Program-made: the position numbers and the translations under genes
Notes under the pieces: model-generated
What the model was told of the DNA's origin: nothing
What the model saw: the letters and a program-made list of their open reading frames with translations, nothing else
Database searches by the model: none
Part shown: positions 40,065-49,800 of the stretch, piece by piece
Position numbering within the stretch: the first letter of the stretch is position 1
How the letters are laid out: each line of letters starts with the position of its first letter
Assembly: GCF_014268595.2 (NCBI RefSeq)
Contig: NZ_CP077091.1
Span: forward strand, 3,312,001 to 3,376,000
Length of the DNA stretch: 64,000 nt
Origin: Pseudomonas hamedanensis
GTDB lineage: Bacteria > Pseudomonadota > Gammaproteobacteria > Pseudomonadales > Pseudomonadaceae
Direction of reading: 5' to 3'

Positions 40065-40786
40065 AGCGCATTTTGCTGCTGGGCGGTGTCACTGAAGCGC
40101 TGGCGATCGCTCGCACACTCGGCCCTGAGCACATTTACAGCCTCGCCGGTATCGGCCGCGTGCCAACCGATCTGGTCTGTCAGGTTCGGGTCGGCGGCTA
40201 TGGCGGCGTCGAAGGCCAGGCGCAATTCATTGCCAACGAGGGCATTAACCTGCTGCTCGACGCCACCCATCCCTACGCCGCACAAATCAGCGCCAACGCC
40301 GCCCGCGCGGCGCAACTCACCGGTATCCCCTGCTGGGCCTTGCGCCGCCCGGCGTGGCAACCGCAAGCGGGCGATGACTGGCGCGAGGTGGCCGACTGGG
40401 CCGAACTGATCGCCGCCCTCGCACCGTTCCAGCGACCGCTGTTCACCCTCGGCCGCGAACCGCTGCAACACCTCGATCAAATCCCCGCCCACCAGTTCTG
40501 GACCCTGCGTGCCCTCGACGTCTACCCGGGCAACGCACGTTGCGAAGTCATCGGCGCACGCGGGCCGTTTCTGCTGGAGGACGAGCGAGCACTGTTTGAA
40601 CGCCGGCAGATCGATGTGCTGATCAGCAAGAACAGCGGCAGCACCGCGACCGAGCCGAAGCTGGACGTGGCACGCGAGCGCGGGGTGCCGGTGCTGGTGT
40701 TGAAGCGGCCGGGGTTGCCGCGGGTTGATCGGGAATTTCTGTCGCTTCAAGAAACACTTGCCGCGTTGGCGGCGATCCTCTCATGA
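40061..40786 (+). CDS. cobK: Precorrin-6A reductase
   Basis: A 241-residue NADPH-dependent reductase that converts precorrin-6A to precorrin-6B. Recognised by [18 protein letters not shown] at the nucleotide-binding N-terminus, [22 protein letters not shown] (the DATHPYA signature), [12 protein letters not shown] and [31 protein letters not shown]. The ATG overlaps the cbiD stop (ATGA). It is the last gene of cobL-cbiD-cobK; the next gene, on the same strand, begins about 57 bases later with a different base composition. Confidence 0.95.
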   Translation: MKRILLLGGVTEALAIARTLGPEHIYSLAGIGRVPTDLVCQVRVGGYGGVEGQAQFIANEGINLLLDATHPYAAQISANAARAAQLTGIPCWALRRPAWQPQAGDDWREVADWAELIAALAPFQRPLFTLGREPLQHLDQIPAHQFWTLRALDVYPGNARCEVIGARGPFLLEDERALFERRQIDVLISKNSGSTATEPKLDVARERGVPVLVLKRPGLPRVDREFLSLQETLAALAAILS

Positions 40787-40842
40787 GGCAAGATCCGCAG
40801 CTTGCATGACAAGTAACCTATTTGTTACCTTCAGGGCCAGCC

Positions 40843-41178
40843 GTGATCACACTCGAAGAATATGTACAGGAAGACGAATCAAGCCCGTTTGGGCGGTGGA
40901 TTTCCACTTTGAGTGTCCAGGCAGCCGCAAAGGTCTCTCATGCGATGGTCAGGTTGGAATTGGGCAATACTTCAAATATCAAATGGTTTGATGGCCTGGG
41001 TGAATACAAAATAAATTGGGGACCTGGGTACAGAATCTATCTGATACAAGAAGGAAAACGCCTGATTATTCTGTTCGGCGGAGGTGACAAATCTACTCAA
41101 AAGAAAGACATCAAACGGGTCAAGGCATTGGTAGCCGAATTCCGTACTCGAAAAAAAGCTGAACAGAACCGGAGGTAA
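40843..41178 (+). CDS. HigB/RelE-type toxin of a type II toxin-antitoxin pair
   Basis: A 111-residue protein of the RelE/ParE superfamily, subgroup COG3657 (phage Gp49 / HI1419-like). The hallmark region is GLGEYKINWGPGYRIYLIQEGKRLIILFGGGDKSTQKKDIKRVKALV, matching the family pattern of a GPGYRxY strand and GGDKSTQ-x-DI motif. Such proteins are usually ribosome-dependent mRNA nucleases; that activity is inferred. The GTG at 40843 is preferred, with CAGGG seven bases upstream. It is A/T-richer than the cob genes. The antitoxin gene begins four bases after its stop codon, the toxin-first order typical of this group. Confidence 0.85.
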   Translation: MITLEEYVQEDESSPFGRWISTLSVQAAAKVSHAMVRLELGNTSNIKWFDGLGEYKINWGPGYRIYLIQEGKRLIILFGGGDKSTQKKDIKRVKALVAEFRTRKKAEQNRR

Positions 41179-41182
41179 TTTG

Positions 41183-41506
41183 ATGGTTCTCACTCGAAGC
41201 TACAAACATTCAATAGCGGAGCGCGCCCAGCGTGATCCTGAATTTGCTCAAGCATTGCTGGATGAAGCCGCGACTTTATTTTTGAATGGCGAGCCAGAGA
41301 TGGCCAGGATAATTCTGCGCGACCTCATTAACGCCACCGTAGGTTTTGAAGAGCTCGCAAGGGAAACCGAGCGACCCAGTAAAAGCTTGCATCGGATGCT
41401 CTCAGCGAAAGGCAATCCGAGCATGGATAATCTCGCCAAAATATTCTCGGTAATCCGAACTACGCTTGGTGTAGATATGCAGGTTCATGCTGTCCCTGTG
41501 AATTGA
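41183..41506 (+). CDS. HigA-type helix-turn-helix antitoxin
   Basis: A 107-residue partner of the upstream toxin, of the COG3636 (HI1420-like addiction module antidote) type. The C-terminal half is a helix-turn-helix: GFEELARETERPSKSLHRMLSAKGNPSMDNLAKIF, with the GNPS motif usual in these antitoxins. It should neutralise the toxin and repress the pair's promoter. The ATG at 41183 has an ideal GGAGG seven bases upstream, stronger than the toxin's site, which would favour excess antitoxin. Confidence 0.85.
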   Translation: MVLTRSYKHSIAERAQRDPEFAQALLDEAATLFLNGEPEMARIILRDLINATVGFEELARETERPSKSLHRMLSAKGNPSMDNLAKIFSVIRTTLGVDMQVHAVPVN

Positions 41507-41564
41507 GCAACCCGTAGCGCACTGCGACACCAAACCGCACGACGCTTTTTTACTTATCGGCGCT

Positions 41565-41592
41565 GATCAGGCTAAATGGGCCGCGCCTGATC
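41565..41592. promoter_or_regulatory. Inverted repeat upstream of the copper cluster
   Basis: GATCAGGC (41565-41572) and GCCTGATC (41585-41592) are perfect inverted copies 12 bases apart, about 22 bases before the first DUF2946-type gene. It may be an operator or a stem ending the toxin-antitoxin transcript. No T-run follows. Confidence 0.4.
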
Positions 41593-41614
41593 GCCCACCC
41601 AACGGACCTGTCCC

Positions 41615-42013
41615 ATGAACCGACGCCGGTTAGCATTTGCCTGGATCGCCTGCTTTGCAGTGCTGTTCAACATGCTCGCCATGCCGATGAGCGGGGCGAT
41701 GGCGCAGACGGCCAGTACCCCGGCCGGGCAAATACTCTGGAGCAGTTTCTGCACCGGCAGCGGGATGAAGATGGTGGCGATCGACATCGGCGCCACCGAT
41801 CAAAAGGCCCCGGCAAACGACAGCCATTCGAACATGCAGCATTGCTGGTGTTGCTCAGGCTCGGCGCCGCTGGTTGCGCTGCCGGGGCATTCGCCGCAGT
41901 TGTACTTCGCCCGATTCGAGAGCAATCGCAGCGTCGCGCCCGTCTCGCTGCAAGCCCCGACACCGCGCCAGCAATGGCCGAGCCTCAATCCCCGCGCTTC
42001 CCCTCTGGTCTGA
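41615..42013 (+). CDS. DUF2946-type secreted protein, copper cluster
   Basis: A 132-residue protein with an N-terminal signal (FAWIACFAVLFNMLAMPMSGAMAQ). The mature part is short and contains SHSNMQHCWCCSGSAP, a His/Met/Cys group fit to bind copper. This layout matches the DUF2946 proteins often found near copper receptors and chaperones. Function is not established. It begins the cluster and is followed 47 bases later by the PCuAC chaperone gene. A periplasmic copper-binding role is inferred from residues and context. Confidence 0.75.
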   Translation: MNRRRLAFAWIACFAVLFNMLAMPMSGAMAQTASTPAGQILWSSFCTGSGMKMVAIDIGATDQKAPANDSHSNMQHCWCCSGSAPLVALPGHSPQLYFARFESNRSVAPVSLQAPTPRQQWPSLNPRASPLV

Positions 42014-42060
42014 TTTGTTCGCGCAATCACCCGCGTTTCAAATCGTTCTGGAGAACTGCC

Positions 42061-42540
42061 ATGTTCAAGAAACTCATCGTCCTCGCTGCGCTGTTGCTGC
42101 CGGCGTGCTTCGCCCACGCCCACGAATACAAAGTCGGTGCGCTGGAAATCGCCCATCCATGGTCGCAAGAGCTGCCGCCGAATGCGCCGACCGTAGCCGC
42201 CTATTTCATCATTCACAACACCGGAAAAACCGCTGACCGACTGCTCGGCGTCGACTCGCCCATCGCCCCCGAAGCGCAACTGCACGAGCATGTCATGCAG
42301 GGCGATCTGATGAAGATGCAGCAAGTGCCGGGCGTGGACATCGCGCCGGGCGGCACCGTGACGTTTGCGCCGATGGCTTATCACGTCATGCTGCTCAACC
42401 CGACCGATCGCAGCCAGCTCAGCGACGGCAAGCGTTTCCCGATGACCTTGCATTTCGACAAGGCCGGTGACGTTACCGTTGAGGTCGCCGTGCAGAAGAA
42501 GCCACCAGAAGCCACCCAGGCCCACGTGCACGCTCAGTAA
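42061..42540 (+). CDS. Periplasmic copper chaperone, PCu(A)C family
   Basis: A 159-residue chaperone with a cleavable signal (FKKLIVLAALLLPACFAHA). It contains the family copper site H(M)-x10-M-x21-HxM, visible as EHVMQGDLMKMQQVPGVDI followed by FAPMAYHVML. PCuAC proteins carry Cu(I) in the periplasm and deliver it to the CuA centre of cytochrome oxidase. The His-containing tail (AHVHAQ) may add a second site. The ATG follows GGAG. It lies between two DUF2946-type genes and upstream of an OprC-like receptor, a consistent copper-acquisition setting. Confidence 0.92.
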   Translation: MFKKLIVLAALLLPACFAHAHEYKVGALEIAHPWSQELPPNAPTVAAYFIIHNTGKTADRLLGVDSPIAPEAQLHEHVMQGDLMKMQQVPGVDIAPGGTVTFAPMAYHVMLLNPTDRSQLSDGKRFPMTLHFDKAGDVTVEVAVQKKPPEATQAHVHAQ

Positions 42541-42561
42541 CCGAACCGGCTGACTTCGCCC

Positions 42562-43008
42562 ATGCGTGCGCTGCGCATCAGGCCATCCACGCAACGCCGT
42601 CAGGCTCGACACCTGAGCCGCGGCAGCTGGATCGCCCTGTTCGCCATGTTGATGATTTTCATCGGCCCACTGATTTCCCAGTCGATGCCGATGGATCAAC
42701 ACGCCTCGACATCAATGCCAACCAGCCTGGACATGTCGATGGACATGCCGGGCATGGACCACAGCGACCATGGCGCCAAGCCCGCAGCCGAACACTGTCC
42801 GCCACAATCCTCGCACCATGTACTGTGGGAAAAGTGCGGCTATTGCAGCCTGCTGTTCAATTGCCCGGCACTGACCGGCGGCGGCGACTTCATCGCCTTC
42901 AACCTCCCGCCGCTGAATACCTTCACCGCGCCCTCGCCGCGTCTGGGCCATGCCCGCCAACCCTTCTTCCCCGGCGCTCGCTCCCGCGCCCCGCCCATCG
43001 CCGCGTAA
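42562..43008 (+). CDS. DUF2946-type membrane or periplasmic protein, copper cluster
   Basis: A 148-residue protein with a membrane segment or signal anchor (SWIALFAMLMIFIGPLISQSM) followed by a Met/His/Asp-rich stretch (PTSLDMSMDMPGMDHSDHG), then HCPPQSSHHVLWEKCGYCSLLFNCP. The methionine- and histidine-rich part is typical of copper-binding loops, and the CxxC pair matches DUF2946 proteins. It sits 21 bases after the chaperone gene and directly before the OprC-like receptor gene, so all four are probably one transcript. Confidence 0.8.
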   Translation: MRALRIRPSTQRRQARHLSRGSWIALFAMLMIFIGPLISQSMPMDQHASTSMPTSLDMSMDMPGMDHSDHGAKPAAEHCPPQSSHHVLWEKCGYCSLLFNCPALTGGGDFIAFNLPPLNTFTAPSPRLGHARQPFFPGARSRAPPIAA

Positions 43009-43080
43009 ACCCGCACCTTTGATTGCACACGGTTGAGAAGACAGCTCCAGGCTGCCGGCCGTGTTGTTGACGACTGTTCG

Positions 43081-45213
43081 ATGGAAATTGTCATGCCCAG
43101 GTTTACTGCTGTATCACGCGTGGATTCTGCCCGCGCGTCTTTTGCCGCGAGCGAATCGCCGATTCGTTTCAGGCCCGCGACTGCCGCTCTTTGCGGCGTA
43201 CTGCTGGCGCCATTGGCATTGGCCGATGATCACGCCGCGCACCGCGACGAGCTGAGCCCGACGGTGATCACCGCGATCGCCCCGAGTTCGCCGCTGACCA
43301 TCGTCAGCAACCCCAAGGACCCGCGCCAACCGGTGCCGGCCAGTGACGGTGGCGACTATCTGAAAACCATTCCCGGCTTCGCCCTGGTGCGCAATGGCGG
43401 CACCAATGGCGATCCGGTGCTGCGCGGCATGTTCGGTTCGCGCCTGAACATCCTCACCAACGGCAGCATGATGCTGGGTGCCTGCCCGGGCCGGATGGAC
43501 GCGCCGACTTCTTATATCTCCCCGGAAACCTACGACCAGCTCACCGTGATCAAAGGCCCGCAAACCGTGCTTTGGGGACCGGGTGCATCGGCCGGCACGG
43601 TGCTGTTCGACCGGGAGCCGGAGAGCTTCGGCGAACTCGGCACCCGGGTGAACGCGAGCATTTTGGCCGGCTCCCATGGGCGTTTCGACAAAGTTGTGGA
43701 CGCTGCTGCCGGCGGGCCGCTGGGCTACGTGCGGGTGATCGGCAACACCGCGCATTCCGACGATTACCGCGACGGCAACAACGACATCGTCGCCTCGCGC
43801 TACGACAAGTGGAACGGTGACATCGCCCTCGGCTGGACGCCGGATGCCGACACGCTGATCGAACTCACTGCCGGCAAGGGTGACGGCGAGGCGCGCTACG
43901 CCGGGCGTGGCATGGACGGTTCGCAGTTTCTGCGCGAGAGCCTCGGCCTGCGCTTCGAAAAGTCCAACATCACTGACGTGCTGGAGAAGCTCGAAGCGCA
44001 GGTCTATTACAACTACGCCGACCACGTGATGGACAACTACACCCTGCGCACGCCGTCCGGCACCGGCATGATGGCGGGGCCCATGGCGTCCAACGTCGAC
44101 CGCCGCACCCTCGGTGCACGCATCAAGGCGACTTGGCGATGGGCAGACATTGAGCTGATCACCGGTCTCGATGCGCAGACCAACGAGCATCGCCAACGCA
44201 GTGCCATGGGCATCGATACCTACAAGCATCTGCCCTACAGCAAGGACGCCGATTTCCACAACTATGGCGTGTTCAGCGAAATGACCTGGTACGCCGCCGA
44301 GCGTGATCGCCTGGTCAGCGGCGCGCGGCTTGACCGAGCCTCGGCCAGGGATTATCGGCAGAGCATCGGTTCGGGAATGATGACCCGCGCCAACCCGACC
44401 GCCGACGATACCCGCGCCGATACCCTGCCAAGCGGCTTCTTGCGCTACGAGCATGACCTGGCCGACAGCCCGGCCACGCTTTATGCGGGTCTGGGCCACG
44501 CGCAACGCTTCCCGGATTACTGGGAGCTGTTTTCGCCCAAGTCCGGCCCGGCCAGATCGCTCAACGCGTTCGATTCGATCAAACCGGAAAAGACCACACA
44601 GCTCGATTTCGGCGTGAACTACAAAAGCGCCGGACTCGAGGCCTGGGCCTCGGGCTATCTAGGCGTGGTGCGCGATTACATCCTGTTCGATTACACCCCG
44701 GGAATGATGGGCATGAGCACATCCCGCGCCGAGAACATCGACGCGCGGATCATGGGTGGTGAACTCGGTGCCGCTTACAAGCTCAGCGAACGCTGGAAGG
44801 CCGATGCGACCCTGGCCTACGCCTGGGGCAAGAACAGCAGCGACGGCACGGCCCTGCCGCAAATGCCGCCACTGGACGCACGTTTCGGCCTGACTTACAG
44901 CGAAGAAAACTGGAGCGCCGGGGCACTGTGGCGCGTGGTGGCCGCGCAACACCGCATCGATCAGAACAAGGGCAACGTGGTCGGCAAGGATTACGCCCAG
45001 AGCTCGGGTTTCGGCGTGTTTTCGCTCAACGCTGCCTACCGGATCAACCGGCACTGGAAGGTCAGCAGCGGCGTCGACAACCTGTTCGGCAAGGCTTACG
45101 CCGAACACCTGAACCTGGCGGGCAACGCCGGATTCGGCTACCCGGCCAATGACCCGCAAGCGATTAATGAACCGGGGCGCACGCTCTGGACCAAAGTGGA
45201 TATGAGCTTCTGA
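43081..45213 (+). CDS. oprC: TonB-dependent copper receptor, OprC type
   Basis: About 710 residues: a long leader with a hydrophobic signal core (TAALCGVLLAPLALA), a plug domain (DYLKTIPGFALVRNGGTNGDPVLRGMFGSRLNILTNG) and a 22-strand barrel ending in an aromatic residue (TLWTKVDMSF). The copper-binding CxxxM motif is present in LGACPGRMDAP, and HxM occurs in YADHVMDNY, both reported as the OprC copper site. It should import copper across the outer membrane with TonB-ExbB-ExbD energy. The start is uncertain: ATG at 43081 or 43093 are both possible; a TTG at 43033 is less likely. Confidence 0.9.
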   Translation: MEIVMPRFTAVSRVDSARASFAASESPIRFRPATAALCGVLLAPLALADDHAAHRDELSPTVITAIAPSSPLTIVSNPKDPRQPVPASDGGDYLKTIPGFALVRNGGTNGDPVLRGMFGSRLNILTNGSMMLGACPGRMDAPTSYISPETYDQLTVIKGPQTVLWGPGASAGTVLFDREPESFGELGTRVNASILAGSHGRFDKVVDAAAGGPLGYVRVIGNTAHSDDYRDGNNDIVASRYDKWNGDIALGWTPDADTLIELTAGKGDGEARYAGRGMDGSQFLRESLGLRFEKSNITDVLEKLEAQVYYNYADHVMDNYTLRTPSGTGMMAGPMASNVDRRTLGARIKATWRWADIELITGLDAQTNEHRQRSAMGIDTYKHLPYSKDADFHNYGVFSEMTWYAAERDRLVSGARLDRASARDYRQSIGSGMMTRANPTADDTRADTLPSGFLRYEHDLADSPATLYAGLGHAQRFPDYWELFSPKSGPARSLNAFDSIKPEKTTQLDFGVNYKSAGLEAWASGYLGVVRDYILFDYTPGMMGMSTSRAENIDARIMGGELGAAYKLSERWKADATLAYAWGKNSSDGTALPQMPPLDARFGLTYSEENWSAGALWRVVAAQHRIDQNKGNVVGKDYAQSSGFGVFSLNAAYRINRHWKVSSGVDNLFGKAYAEHLNLAGNAGFGYPANDPQAINEPGRTLWTKVDMSF

Positions 45214-45230
45214 TAGTCAACCCCACCCCA

Positions 45231-45320
45231 TGTGGGAGCGGGCTTGCTCGCGAAGGCGGAGTGTCAGGCGACATCAATGTTGAATGTGCCGCCGCTTTCG
45301 CGAGCAAGCCCGCTCCCACA
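45231..45320. repeat. REPIN-type inverted REP pair
   Basis: Left copy TGTGGGAGCGGGCTTGCTCG and an inverse right copy CGAGCAAGCCCGCTCCCACA enclose about 50 bases. This is the GGGAGCGGGCTTGCTCGCG variant of the REP sequence, differing from the TAGGAGTGAGCCTGCTCGCG variant elsewhere in the window. It separates oprC from the PepSY gene. Confidence 0.92.
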
Positions 45321-45383
45321 GGGAATGCGATGTTGCAACCTGAACGAACAACGAAAAGAACCAAGCCTAGCGGAGCACACGTG

Positions 45384-46757
45384 ATGCAAAAGCCCCAACC
45401 GAATTTCTACAACCTGGCCTGGCGTTGGCATTTTTATGCCGGTCTGTTCGTCGCGCCATTCATGGTCATGCTGGCGCTGACCGGGATCATTTACCTGTTC
45501 AAGCCGCAGCTCGATTCATTGATGTACAGCAGCCTGCTTGAAGTGCCGAGCGGGCACCACACCGTGCCGGCCGATGATTTGCTGCAGCGGGTCAAAAGCG
45601 CTTATCCACAAGGCCAGGTAACGCAATACCTGCCCCCGCCGAACGCCGAGCGCAGCGCGCAGTTCGTGGTGAAGAATGCCGGGCACGAACTCAACGTGTT
45701 CGTTGATCCCTACCACGGCGACATCCTCGGCGAGCAGGACGCCAAGCAGAATCTCCAAGCCATCGCCCGCGCGATTCACGGTGAATTGATGATCGGTACC
45801 GTCGGTGATCGCCTGATCGAAATGGCCGCCGGCTGGGGCGTGGTGCTGGTGGTATCCGGTCTGTTTTTGTGGTGGCCGCGCGGTCAGGCCGCCGGCATTC
45901 TGTGGCCACGGCTGAACAGCCGCGGCCGTGTGTTATGGCGTGATCTGCACGCGGTCACCGGCTTCTGGGGCGCGACCTTGTTGCTGCTGATGCTGCTCAG
46001 CGGCATGACCTGGACCGGCTTCTGGGGCAAGCAATACGCGCAGGTATGGAACGTGTTCCCGGCGGCGATGTGGGAGAACGTGCCGACCTCGGACATCGAA
46101 GCCCGCAGCCTCAACAGCGCTACTCGCCAGACCGTGCCCTGGGCGATGGAAAACACACCGATGCCGATGTCCGGCGACCACGCCGAACACATGGCTCATG
46201 GCAACGCCCACGCCGGTCCCGCCGCCCCCGCCGTCAGCCTGCAAGCGGTGCAGGACATCGCCAGCGAACGCAAGGTCGAACCCGGCTACAGCATCACCCT
46301 GCCGACCACCGCCACCGGTGTGTTCACCATCGCCGTATTCGCCGACGACCCACGCAACGACGCGACCCTGCATGTCGATCAGTACACCGGCAAGGTCCTC
46401 GCCGATGTGCGTTTCGAGCACTACGGCACGGTCGCCCGAGCCACCGAAATCGGCGTGATGCTCCACGAAGGCAAAATGTTCGGCACGTTCAACCAGATCG
46501 TCGTGCTGCTGATTTGCCTGATGATCCTGCTCAGCGCCGTCAGCGGTGTGGTGATCTGGTGGAAGCGCCGCCCCGAAGGCAAATTCGGTGTACCGCCGCT
46601 GCGCCATGATCTGCCGACATGGAAAACCGGCGTGGCGATCATGCTGGTACTGGCGGTGGTGTTTCCGTTGGTGGGGGCTTCGCTGGTGGTGGTGTGGTTG
46701 CTCGATCGGTTTGTGCTGCCGCGAGTCGCCCGGCGCACGGCTGATATGCCACGCTGA
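45384..46757 (+). CDS. PepSY-domain membrane protein (PiuB-like), copper cluster
   Basis: A 457-residue inner-membrane protein of the PepSY-associated TM family. Four membrane helices are visible: FYAGLFVAPFMVMLALTGIIYLF near the N-terminus, MAAGWGVVLVVSGLFLWWPRG, FWGATLLLLMLLSGMTWTGFWG, and a C-terminal pair with ILLSAVSGVVIWWKRRPEG and VAIMLVLAVVFPLVGASLVVVWL. A periplasmic His/Met-rich loop (MPMSGDHAEHMAHGNAHAG) could bind copper. Family members are often reductases or accessory proteins next to TonB-dependent metal receptors; reduction or handling of imported copper is inferred. The ATG at 45384 follows GGAG. Confidence 0.87.
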   Translation: MQKPQPNFYNLAWRWHFYAGLFVAPFMVMLALTGIIYLFKPQLDSLMYSSLLEVPSGHHTVPADDLLQRVKSAYPQGQVTQYLPPPNAERSAQFVVKNAGHELNVFVDPYHGDILGEQDAKQNLQAIARAIHGELMIGTVGDRLIEMAAGWGVVLVVSGLFLWWPRGQAAGILWPRLNSRGRVLWRDLHAVTGFWGATLLLLMLLSGMTWTGFWGKQYAQVWNVFPAAMWENVPTSDIEARSLNSATRQTVPWAMENTPMPMSGDHAEHMAHGNAHAGPAAPAVSLQAVQDIASERKVEPGYSITLPTTATGVFTIAVFADDPRNDATLHVDQYTGKVLADVRFEHYGTVARATEIGVMLHEGKMFGTFNQIVVLLICLMILLSAVSGVVIWWKRRPEGKFGVPPLRHDLPTWKTGVAIMLVLAVVFPLVGASLVVVWLLDRFVLPRVARRTADMPR

Positions 46758-46764
46758 GATAAGT

Positions 46765-46801
46765 GGAGCGGGCCGTTTCTACTGCCCGCTCCAGCTTTTT
46801 T
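46765..46801 (+). terminator. Rho-independent terminator of the PepSY gene
   Basis: GGAGCGGGC (46765-46773) pairs perfectly with GCCCGCTCC (46784-46792), followed by AGC and a T-run. It lies between two convergent genes. Confidence 0.9.
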
Positions 46802-46809
46802 ATACAGAC

Positions 46810-49800
46810 TTACAACTCGTCGCGCAGTCTGACAGGCCCCGGAGTCGGGCTCTGCTGACGTCGGGTCCGCCAGGTGTTGCCCATGCGGCCGGTCTGATGC
46901 CAGTAATGGCCGGCCACCAACACCCTGAAATCACCCAGTTCCATTAGCCGTGCCAGAAACTCCCCGGGACTGAGCCGGCTTACCCAGCGTCCGCCCTCAA
47001 ACGTGACGGCCCGGGTCGACAACAGATTTTTTTCCGCCTGCGAATACACAGGGGTGTACTTGAGCAGCACGCCATGCGGTGTCGAATAGTAATAGTCCCG
47101 GATACCCAGGCCTTTCTCGACAGGTTCATGGGTATGCGCAAGCACCAGCGCAGGCGAGGCGAAATTCGCGTACACCTGATCGGCATCCGGCACCAGCAGG
47201 GTGTTGCCTGAGACGTGGAATTGATGGGTGGCCATCAGCGCATATCCCGCAGGGTAACGCGGCGCCGGGTTACGCCAACTGACGGCAGAATCTGCCCCGG
47301 TGCGGACTATGCGCACCAGCGGATTTTCTTCGCCGACGACATAAACCATCGGCTCCAGTGGCACAAATCGGCTGCTGGACTGCTGCGCCAGAACCGCGCC
47401 CTCGTAACCGGTGTCGACCACGGCGTCATCCGTTCGCTGATGGGCATAGCGGGCCGCGTCGTCGGGATGATGGAATATCGGCCCCAGCGCCGGAACCGGA
47501 TGATCCCGCCAGCGCTGCTCGGCGCGGACATCGACCTGACGCGGCTGCCAGTCTTGCGCCACTTGGCCATGACGCGACCAGTATGCGCTGGTCTCGATCA
47601 CATCGAGCTGGCCGGCGTGGGCCATCCGGCGCACATAGTCGGCAAACTTGAAGGTGCCATCGGCAATGTCGCGCTCATCGATTGCCGCCTGCTCCATCGA
47701 TACAAAGGCGTTGGGGCGCAATTCGATCTGGCCGAAGCGGTCGTGGAACTCACCGGGTTCGAACGCATGGAGTTGCAGGCGCAAGAGCGCGCCGTCGGCG
47801 CAAGAGAAATAGATGGGCCTGTATCCCTGTGGTGTATTGGCCTGCGCACACGCCCGCTGCACGTCGCTCAGGGGGAAACAGAAATACTGCAAATCATCGT
47901 TCGGCGCGCCAAGAGCCGGCAGTGCCGAGCGCAGATAAATCCCGTACAGGGCAAACCCTTCAGTGAGCTTGCCTTGCTCGAATACCCGATCAAGTGCCAG
48001 CGCCGACTTTTGCACTTCGACTGGCAGGCTGGCGATGTACAAACCCTGCGGCGAGCAAGAGATGAAACCGAAGGTTTGGGTGTCTCGACTCAGCAAAGCC
48101 TCGTGAACATACCGCGCAGCCGCATCGGCCTGAACAAATGCCGGGCTGCACGCCGGAGCGCTCGTGGCTTTGCTGTAACCCGACGGCGGCGGCAGGCTGA
48201 TCGAAGAGGTCGGCCACTCGCTCACCGTACCGGGCAGGCCCCACAGCAAACTGCCGACCACCACGTTCAGGTGACCGGTCTTGGCCAGAGCGTCGACCCA
48301 CGCAGAGGGCAGCAACTCGCCACTGTGAATGCATTGTTTGATCTTTTTCGCATCGAACGACTCAGGCACCGCCTGGTACTCGGCCAAGGTAAACAGAAAA
48401 TCAATGAACAACTGATCCCACAGTCCAGGCTCATAACGAATCACGGCACCGTCCGGCGCGAACAGGTATTCACTCAAGTGCCTGTCCCGCAGGTGCACAA
48501 ATACCGAATACAGCGTGTGGACCGAGAGCATGTTGGCGTAGATCTGCTTCTCCACTGACGACAACAGCACTGAAAGTTCTCTGGCGACTCTTGAGCGATA
48601 ACGTGCGATCACCCGGCAGCCCGCCGGAAACGAGCCGAGTGCCGGATTCTCCTCCGGGTAGATTTCGCCGATGTCGAAATCCTCCCGGGATATTTCGATG
48701 GGCGTGGTCGCGACATACAAGCCGTCGGTCCTTTTCAGGATTACGCCGCCATAAGGCCTTTGCGTCATGCCGGGTATAAGCCCTTTGGCATATACCGCCG
48801 CGTCATCGGCGCTTTGAAACACCGGCGTCAGCTCCCGGCGTTGCGGGTAGGCACTCGGTTGCCAGTCGGTCGTGACAAGGCCTGCCCTGTCCCAACACCG
48901 GCTCGTGCGCATGACCGTCAGTTCGCCGCTGCTGCCGACGACCCGGACAAAGTCCTCTGCCTGCATCAGTCCCTGGACAAGATTGCGCTTGAGCGTGTCC
49001 AGGCGCAGCAGGGGTGAATCGTCATCAAACAGCGTGCTGGTCGAGTGTTTTACATATTTGAGCAGCGCACCATCGTGGGTGGAGATATACAGCGCAGCCG
49101 TTGCCAATGGCGCGAGCGAGCGACGGCGCGCGTAATACACCGAGATCGCCAGATCGTCAGGCGCGATAAAGTGCTGCGCCAGCCAGGCATCGGCAGCATT
49201 CGCCGGCAGCTTTACCCGTTGGCGCGAGTAGAAGCAGGCGTGCAGGTGAAAGCCTTGCGGGTATTGATACCAGGGTGGCGTTCGCTGCACACCGAACACG
49301 GCTTGCAGCTGGAATACGTTGTTGCGCTGGTCGCTGACGGGCACCAGTTCACTGGCAATGTAGGCTTCGCGACTGTCGTGCTTGAGGATGAAGCCGAACC
49401 ACGGACGAGCCTGATCCTGTAGCCGTGTGTCGTGCGCATAACGGTCCAGCGCCGCGTCATCAGCACTGGAGAACATTGCGCCGAAGGACACCGGTTCAGG
49501 GCGCCTCAGGGTCGAAACCGCAGTCAGGAGCGGCGCAGACCACGTCGCCGCTATTTGCCCACGACCGCCCCACAGAGTGTTGTCCAGCAGGGTCGTCATG
49601 CGAGCGGCCGCGGCCTGCTCGCGAATCAACGCTTCAGGCAGGACAGTGCCATTGTCCAATCCCGCCGCCAATGCACCGGGCTGTTCGGGCGTGCCCAGAC
49701 GACTAGACAAATCGCGCGCCAACGCTGTTGCGGACGGTTGATAGCTGATCAGACTGTTTGGCGCGCCTGAAACATACAGCGCGATGTTGTCGAGCAACAC

